A stretch of 64,000 nt of DNA from Archivesica marissinica (Eukaryota; Mollusca; Bivalvia; Venerida; Vesicomyidae), in contig CM026398.1 of the NCBI GenBank assembly GCA_014843695.1, positions 19,814,683 through 19,878,682 of the forward strand. The letters run 5' to 3'. Within the stretch, counting starts at the first letter, position 1, and each line of letters begins with the position of its first letter. Below, in pieces: positions 56,871 through 64,000 of the stretch. The notes below the pieces were generated by a model. It was not told the DNA's origin, did not search any database, and saw nothing but the letters and a program-made list of their open reading frames with translations. The position numbers were made by a program, and so were the translations under genes.

Positions 56871-56930
56871 CGGCGCTCAGTCAGCGTGTAGTCGGCGAAA
56901 TCGCCGGCCGCCGGCGCTTCCGGAGAACAC

Positions 56931-57096
56931 TGTATACCATTGTAACCTATCACCACTGATGGTCACAGGTTCTGTATACCTGTAACCTATCATCACTGAT
57001 GGTCACGGGTTCTGTATACCACTGTAACCTATCATCACTGATGGTCACGGGTTCTGTATACCACTGTAACCTATCATCACTGATGGTCACGGGTTC
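56931..57096 (+). repeat. Four tandem 40-42-bp copies of a SINE B-box segment
   Basis: The unit TGTATACC...GGTCACGGGTTC occurs at 56931-56972, 56973-57012, 57013-57054 and 57055-57096, then continues into the rest of the SINE. It includes most of the pol III B box (GGTTCGAG is complete only in the last unit). The array begins at the hAT insertion point. Confidence 0.85.
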
Positions 57097-57277
57097 GAGC
57101 TCCGCTCAGACCGTGTCCTCATTTATATGAAAAAGTTGGCAGTTTCTTACGGAGGTTGATCCACAAGTACTGGTTAACCGGAAAGGTGATGTTAGATAAT
57201 CTAATCTACCCATCACTCAAATGGGTAACCGGTAGCGACGTTAAATAAACTTAAATAAAAACAAAACAAATTCTCAT

Positions 57278-57967
57278 GCTAGCACAATAATTCCATGAAA
57301 GTATGACACTCTATCATAGTCACTCTCCTCAGACATACACCTATGGGGTGCCAATGACCTCTTCAGCTCTCAATTCTAGCTTAACAATTTGCAGTCCAGG
57401 ACGACATGGGTGAAATAGTCGCCATATGGATCGTTGCCTCTCCCACCCCCTGGCGAAGCTAACTACACGGGACCTTGTAAAGCACTTGTATTCTAATATT
57501 GTATTTAATGGTCATATTGTGTATTTTAACCATAGCCAGCAACCCGATACTCTATCATAGTCAGCAACCCGATACTCTATCGTAGTCAGCAACCCGACAC
57601 TCTCGCAATCCCTTTAGTTTACCCTAGAATTTTAAAAAGGATAATTTTATTATTATTTCCTGCACGATTCATTAATCCTCTTTGGCAAGGGAGATAACAA
57701 TGCAACATATTCCGTATTTCATCTAATTTTCCTGTACTGTTGTATCAACTGGTAATATCGGTTAGCATAGGGTGATTTATACCTGAGTTATCGCCCTTGA
57801 AATCAATAAAAAATTGCTGATGGTGAAGCATGGGATTTAATAATAATAATAATAATGACGTGTTTATTTCTAGAGGATGCACAGTTAATTGTCTAATATT
57901 CCCTGTTATCCTCTATTATATACATACATTGCCAGTTTGCTGCTTGTCTTATTTACCGTAGTTTACA
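57278..57967. other. No gene; weak H1 remnant and short array
   Basis: 57385-57535 is a degenerate copy of the H1 family (GGTGAAATAGTCGCCATATG; TTGTATTTAATGGTCATATT). 57533-57605 has three units of about 25 bp, AGTCAGCAACCCGATACTCT. An (AAT)n run lies near 57841. Confidence 0.55.
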
Positions 57968-58192
57968 GCTGGATTGTGAAACAAGTTCTTACAACATTAT
58001 ATTAATCGCTCTCGAGATCTCATTCCTGATCAAATCCATCGCCACGAGGGAGAGAGAAGAGGCAACGTGGAATTTAAGTGCCTTGCCTAAGCGCGCAATC
58101 GTAATGGCTACAACTGGGCGCAAACACCGGACCTCTCGCACCTGAGGCAAACGCACTACCACTGCACTATCATGACTTTCACCTTTGCAATC
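57968..58192 (-). mobile_element. SINE-C copy, diverged
   Basis: On the minus strand GAAAGTCATGATAGTGCAGT leads through GCGCTTAGGCAAGGCA and TTGCCTCTTCTCTCTCCC to GAGATCTCGAGAGCGATTA. The B box is altered to GGTGTTTGCGCCC. Confidence 0.83.
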
Positions 58193-58823
58193 AATCAAAC
58201 TTGCTGGAAGTCACCTAGTCTACACAACAGAGGAATTATAATTCATCTAGCACACTGACTTGCTATAACATATGTTGCCATAAAATGGATTGTTGTTTTA
58301 CAAATATCTTGTGCTAAGTTATGTGGATTGAAGGGATAACATTTGTTATGTCTGCATCTAGCTTGTCTTGAAATGAGCTGCACTGTGGGAAAATCAACAT
58401 CATGCATGACCAAACCAAGAAAACATGAAACAATTTTGCATAATTATGTAATATATGCAAATTAATACACGGTATGCTACTGTCATTTGAAACTTCGGTT
58501 TTTAACTTTTTATGCAAATTTTGTTTAAAAAACTGACATTTCATACTTCGATGAAATGCAGAGAAAGAACATTCAATCGCGACATTGCAAGAATGATGGA
58601 AATTATTCTACCGTAATGTTCTTGAGTGATGCCAAGGTTGACATTATGCGATTGACAGTTCACAAGTTCTCTTTATTAATATCGATTTATGTTGGTTTTC
58701 CTACAGCTCGACTGAAATCTAATCAAAATGGATAGGTAACGATATGGGTGTAGTTGCCATGGTGACATACGCGGTAGAATCCTACACTACCTGGTATGTA
58801 TGTGTATATGTGCTGCCTGAGGT
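58193..58823. other. No gene recognised
   Basis: AT-rich, apparently unique DNA. Confidence 0.4.
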
Positions 58824-61800
58824 AGATGTGGACACAATAGAGATCGGACCCGACTCGTATCGCAGTGTACCCGATAGTTGTTGACGCAGTAGAGATCGAA
58901 CCCGACTTGTACCTCAGTGTACCCAGTAGTTGTTGACGCAGTAGAGATCGGACCCGACTTGTACCTCAGTGTACCCGGTAGTTATTGATGCAGTAGAGAT
59001 CGGACCCGACTTGTACCTCAGTGTACCCGGTAGTTATTGATGCAGTAGAGATCGGACCCGACTTGTACCTCAGTGTACCCGGTAGTTATTGATGCAGTAG
59101 AGATCGGACCCGACTTGTACCTCAGTGTACCCAGTAGTTGTTGATGCAGTAGAGATCGGACCCGACTTGTACCTCAGTGTACCCGGTAGTTATTGATGCA
59201 GTAGAGATCGGACCCGACTTGTACCTCAGTGTACCCGGTAGTTATTGATGCAGTAGAGATCGGACCCGACTTGTACCTCAGTGTACCCGGTAGTTATTGA
59301 TGCAGTAGAGATCGGACCCGACTTGTACCTCAGTGTACCTGGTAGTTATTGATGCAGTAGAGATCGGACCCGACTTGTACCTCAGTGTACCCAGTAGTTG
59401 TTGATGCAGTAGAGATCATACCCGACTTGTACCTCAGTGTACCCGGTAGTTGTTGATGCAGTAGAGATCGGACCCGACTTGTACCTCAGTGTACCCGGTA
59501 GTTATTGATGCAGTAGAGATCGGACCCGACTTGTACCTCAGTGTACCCGGTAGTTATTGATGCAGTAGAGATCGGACCCGACTTGTACCTCAGTGTACCC
59601 GGTAGTTATTGATGCAGTAGAGATCATACCCGACTCATACCGTAGTGTAACCGATAGCTGTTGATGCAGTAGAGATCATACCCGACTTATACCGTAGTGT
59701 AACCGATAGTTGTTGATGCAGTAGAAATCTGAGCCAACTTATACCTCAGTGTACCCAGTAGTTGTTGATGCAGTAGAGATCGGAGCCGACTTGTACCTCA
59801 GTGTACCCAGTAGTTGTTGATGCAGTAGAGATCGGATCAGACTTGTACCTCAGTGTACCCGGTAGTTGTTGATGCAGTAGAGATCGGAGCTGACTTGTAC
59901 CTCAGTGTACCTGGTAGTTATTGATGCAGTAGAGATCGGACCCGACTTGTACCGTAGTGTAACCGGTAGTTATTGATGCAGTAGAGATCGGACCTGACTT
60001 GTACCGTAGTGTAACCGGTAGTTATTGATGCAGTAGAGATCGGACCCGACTTGTACCGTAGTGTACCCAGTAGTTGTTGATGCAGTAGAGATCATACCCG
60101 ACTCATACCGTAGTGTAACCGGTAATTGTTGATGCAGTAGAGATCATACCCGACTCATACCGTAGTGTAACCGATAGTTATTGATGCAGTAGAGATCGGA
60201 CCCGACTTTTACCTCAGTGTACCCGGTAGTTATTGATGCAGTAGAGATCGGACCCGACTTGTACCTCAGTGTACCCGGTAGTTATTGATGCAGTAGAGAT
60301 CATACCCGACTCATACCGTAGTGTAACCGATAGCTGTTGATGCAGTAGAGATCATACCCGACTTATACCGTAGTGTAACCGATAGTTGTTGATGCAGTAG
60401 AAATCTGAGCCGACTTGTACCTCAGTGTACCCAGTAGTTGTTGATGCAGTAGAGATCAGAGCCGACTTGTATGGTAGTGTAACCGGTAGTTGTTGATGCA
60501 GTAGAGATCGGAGCCGACTTGTACCTCAGTGTACCCAGTAGTTGTTGATGCAGTAGAGATCGGATCAGACTTGTACCTCAGTGTACCCGGTAGTTGTTGA
60601 TGCAGTAGAGATCGGAGCCGACTTGTACCTCAGTTTACATGGTAGTTATTGATGCAGTAGAGATCGGACCCGACTTGTACCGTAGTGTAACCGGTAGTTA
60701 TTGATGCAGTAGAGATCGGACCTGACTTGTACCGTAGTGTAACCGGTAGTTATTGATGCAGTAGAGATCGGACCCGACTTGTACCGTAGTGTACCCAGTA
60801 GTGTTGGTGCAGTAGAGATCATACCCGACTCATACCGTAGTGTAACCGGTAGTTGTTGATGCAGTAGAGATCATACCCGACTCATACCGTAGTGTAACCG
60901 ATAGTTATTGATGCAGTAGAGATCGGACCCGACTTGTACCTCAGTGTACCCGGTAGTTATTGATGCAGTAGAGATCGGACCCGACTTGTACCTCAGTGTA
61001 CCCGGTAGTTATTGATGCAGTAGAGATCGGACCCGACTTGTACCGTAGTGTAACCGATAGTTATTGATGCAGTAGAGATCGGACCCGACTTGTACCGTAG
61101 TGTAACCGGTAGTTATTGATGCAGTAGAGATCGGACCCGACTTGTACCTCAGTGTACCCGGTAGTTATTGATGCAGTAGAGATCGGACCCGACTTGTACC
61201 TCAGTGTACCCGGTAGTTATTGATGCAGTAGAGTTCGGACCCGACTTGTACCTCAGTGTACCCGGTAGTTATTGATGCAGTAGAGATCGGACCCGACTTG
61301 TACCTCAGTGTACCCGGTAGTTATTGATGCAGTAGAGATCATACCCAACTCATACCGTAGTGTAACCGATAGCTGTTGATGCAGTAGAGATCATACCCGA
61401 CTTATACCGTAGTGTAACCGGTAGTTGTTGATGCAGTAGAGATCATACCCGACTCATACCGTAGTGTAACCGATAGTTATTGATGCAGTAGAGATCGGAC
61501 CCGACTTGTACCTCAGTGTACCTGGTAGTTATTGATGCAGTAGAGATCGGACCCGACTTGTACCTCAGTGTACCCGGTAGTTATTGATGCAGTAGAGATC
61601 GGACCCGACTTGTACCTCAGTGTACCCGGTAGTTATCGATGCAGTAGAGATCGGACCCGACTTGTACCTCAGTGTACCCGGTAGTTATTGATGCAGTAGA
61701 GATCGAACCCGACTTGTACCGTAGTGTAACCGATAGTTATTGATGCAGTAGAGATCGGACCCGACTTGTACCGTAGTGTAACCGGTAGTTATTGATGCAG

Positions 61801-61912
61801 TAGAGATCGGACCTGACTCGTACCATAGTGTGCCCGGTAGTTGTTGATGCAGTAGAGATTGGACCCAACTTGTACATTGGTATACCTAATACTTGTTAGC
61901 TCGGTAGAGGTC
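58824..61912. repeat. 3.1-kb satellite of 52-bp units
   Basis: About 59 units of GTAGTTATTGATGCAGTAGA, GATCGGACCCGACTTGTACC and TCAGTGTACCCG. Unit subtypes (CTCAGTGTACCCGG; CGTAGTGTAACCGG; GATCATACCCGACTCATACC) recur in order, giving a higher-order repeat of 676 bp (13 units; AGATCATACC at 59621 and 60297). Edge units at both ends are the most diverged. Confidence 0.96.
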
Positions 61913-62190
61913 AGAACTAACTGGTACCCCGTTCTAAGCAGCCAATGCCATTTGCCTTAAGAGTATTCTTTCTTATCAATACTTTGTTTGACATTTGCCA
62001 ATTTTAATGATGCTCCTATTATCTGACATTTCCTGCACAGTGTCAAATATAGCCACTAATAATCATTTCCTGCTGTGTCAAATATAGCCACTAATAATCA
62101 TTCTTAGAGACTAGAACTATATAATATTATAAAAACAGTTCTGAATTATTGAAATATTTTCATTCATCATACATACAATCGAACATCATT
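61913..62190. other. Short duplication, no gene
   Basis: GTGTCAAATATAGCCACTAA then TAATCATT occurs twice (about 62040 and 62072). Otherwise AT-rich. Confidence 0.5.
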
Positions 62191-63721
<1,531 letters not shown>

Positions 63722-64000
63722 TAGATATACCCAGTAGCACCAGAGTTATTGACTAAATCAACCAGTAGCACCAGAGTTATTGACTAAATCAACCCAGTAG
63801 CACCAGAGTTATTGACTAAATCAACCCAGTAGCACCAGAGTTATTGACTAAATCAACCCAGTAGCACCAGAGTTATTGACTAAATCAACCCAGTAGCACC
63901 AGAGTTATTGACTAAATCAACCCAGTAGCACCATAGTTATTGACTAAATCAACCCAGTAGCACCAGAGTTATTGACTAAATCAACCCAGTAGCACCATAG
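63722..64000. repeat. 32-bp minisatellite running off the window end
   Basis: About nine units of ACCCAGTAGCACCAGAGTTA plus TTGACTAAATCA, nearly perfect apart from CCAGAG/CCATAG. The array continues past the window. Confidence 0.95.

Larger units (their letters stand above)
52104..56932 (-). mobile_element. Apparently complete autonomous hAT-superfamily DNA transposon
   Basis: The left end reads CAGTATTCTCCG (52104-52115). The right end, read inward on the minus strand, is CAGTGTTCTCCG (56932-56921). This gives a 12-bp TIR with one mismatch and the CAGTG-type terminus usual for hAT elements. Flanking SINE sequence carries TGTATACC on both sides (52096-52103 and 56931-56938); the right copy shares its TG with the TIR end, so the duplication is 8 bp with a 2-bp overlap, or 6 bp if read strictly. 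Eight-base target duplications are the hAT hallmark. Inside lie a TATA-like box, a four-exon transposase gene and an AATAAA signal, all on the minus strand. A GC-rich hairpin near 52203-52225 (GGGGGGCCTCCCCC) and GC-rich DNA at 56870-56925 occupy the subterminal regions. The 4829-bp length includes a 201-bp internal duplication and a foreign repeat in intron 1. The ORF has no internal stop, so the insertion looks young. Confidence 0.88.
52049..57277 (+). mobile_element. SINE-B head with SINE-A-like tail, split by the hAT insertion
   Basis: The left part (about 52056-52103) holds the tRNA-like head with its A-box region (GTGGTCGAGTGGTTA). The right part (from 56933) resumes the same family and continues to an A-rich tail near 57270. 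TTCTCAT occurs just outside both parts (52049-52055 and 57271-57277), the expected SINE target duplication. The 3' end from about 57209 (GGTAACCGGTAGCGACG) matches the tail of the SINE-A family rather than SINE-B, so the copy is chimeric or the two families share a tail. Confidence 0.78.

Overview
The window is eukaryotic nuclear DNA, AT-rich and mostly non-coding. It is crowded with tRNA-derived SINEs, small terminal-inverted-repeat (TIR) DNA elements and long minisatellites. The SINE set includes a RUDI/V-SINE-type copy, and the TTAA-flanked elements with AACATAGATCCAGATCAG-type cores resemble repeats I associate with bivalve molluscs. A bivalve is therefore the best guess, but that is inference. 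I see no operons, bacterial genes, rRNA, CRISPR array or convincing free-standing tRNA gene.

Only one protein-coding gene is well supported, and it belongs to a transposon. Positions 52104-56932 hold an apparently complete hAT-superfamily element transcribed on the minus strand. Its TIR is CAGTRTTCTCCG and it lies inside a SINE. The coding sequence can be followed through four exons (56321-56258, 55521-52999, 52754-52687, 52524-52426) whose splice phases all agree, giving 917 codons. The protein has a PCNA-binding-type PIP box in the short first exon, a BED/TTF-like zinc finger, a D-D-E catalytic set, a C-terminal dimerisation region and an acidic tail. It resembles the ZNF862-like hAT transposase group. 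A TATA-like box and an AATAAA signal both fall inside the TIRs. The first coding exon and its leader lie in a 201-bp tandem duplication, so there are two identical start exons.

Layout. 0.5-3.1 kb: SINEs and a minisatellite broken by a nested hAT and Harbinger-like insertion. 3.8-7.5 kb: small DNA elements, short arrays and SINEs. 7.5-12.1 kb: mostly unique AT-rich DNA with one SINE carrying a TTAA element. 12.2-17.3 kb: a 25-bp array, palindromic elements and a RUDI-like SINE. 18-32.5 kb: a chain of minisatellites (18, 21, 22, 24, 27, 27.7, 30.4, 31 and 32 kb) with SINEs and TTAA elements between them. 33-39.4 kb: SINEs, a Tigger-like element, a 26-bp array and a 942-bp TA-flanked element. 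40-46 kb: arrays, including 2.3 kb of 30-bp units. 47.6-52 kb: TTAA and M-family elements, a SINE-head array and a 1.4-kb array of 21-bp units. 52.1-56.9 kb: the hAT transposon. 57-64 kb: SINE remnants, a 3.1-kb 52-bp satellite, a TGTC microsatellite and a 32-bp array running off the end.

Tandem arrays fill roughly a quarter of the window. Their long open frames, often on both strands, come from repetition and are not annotated as genes. Splice sites, element ends and duplications were read by eye. No alignment or database search was run.
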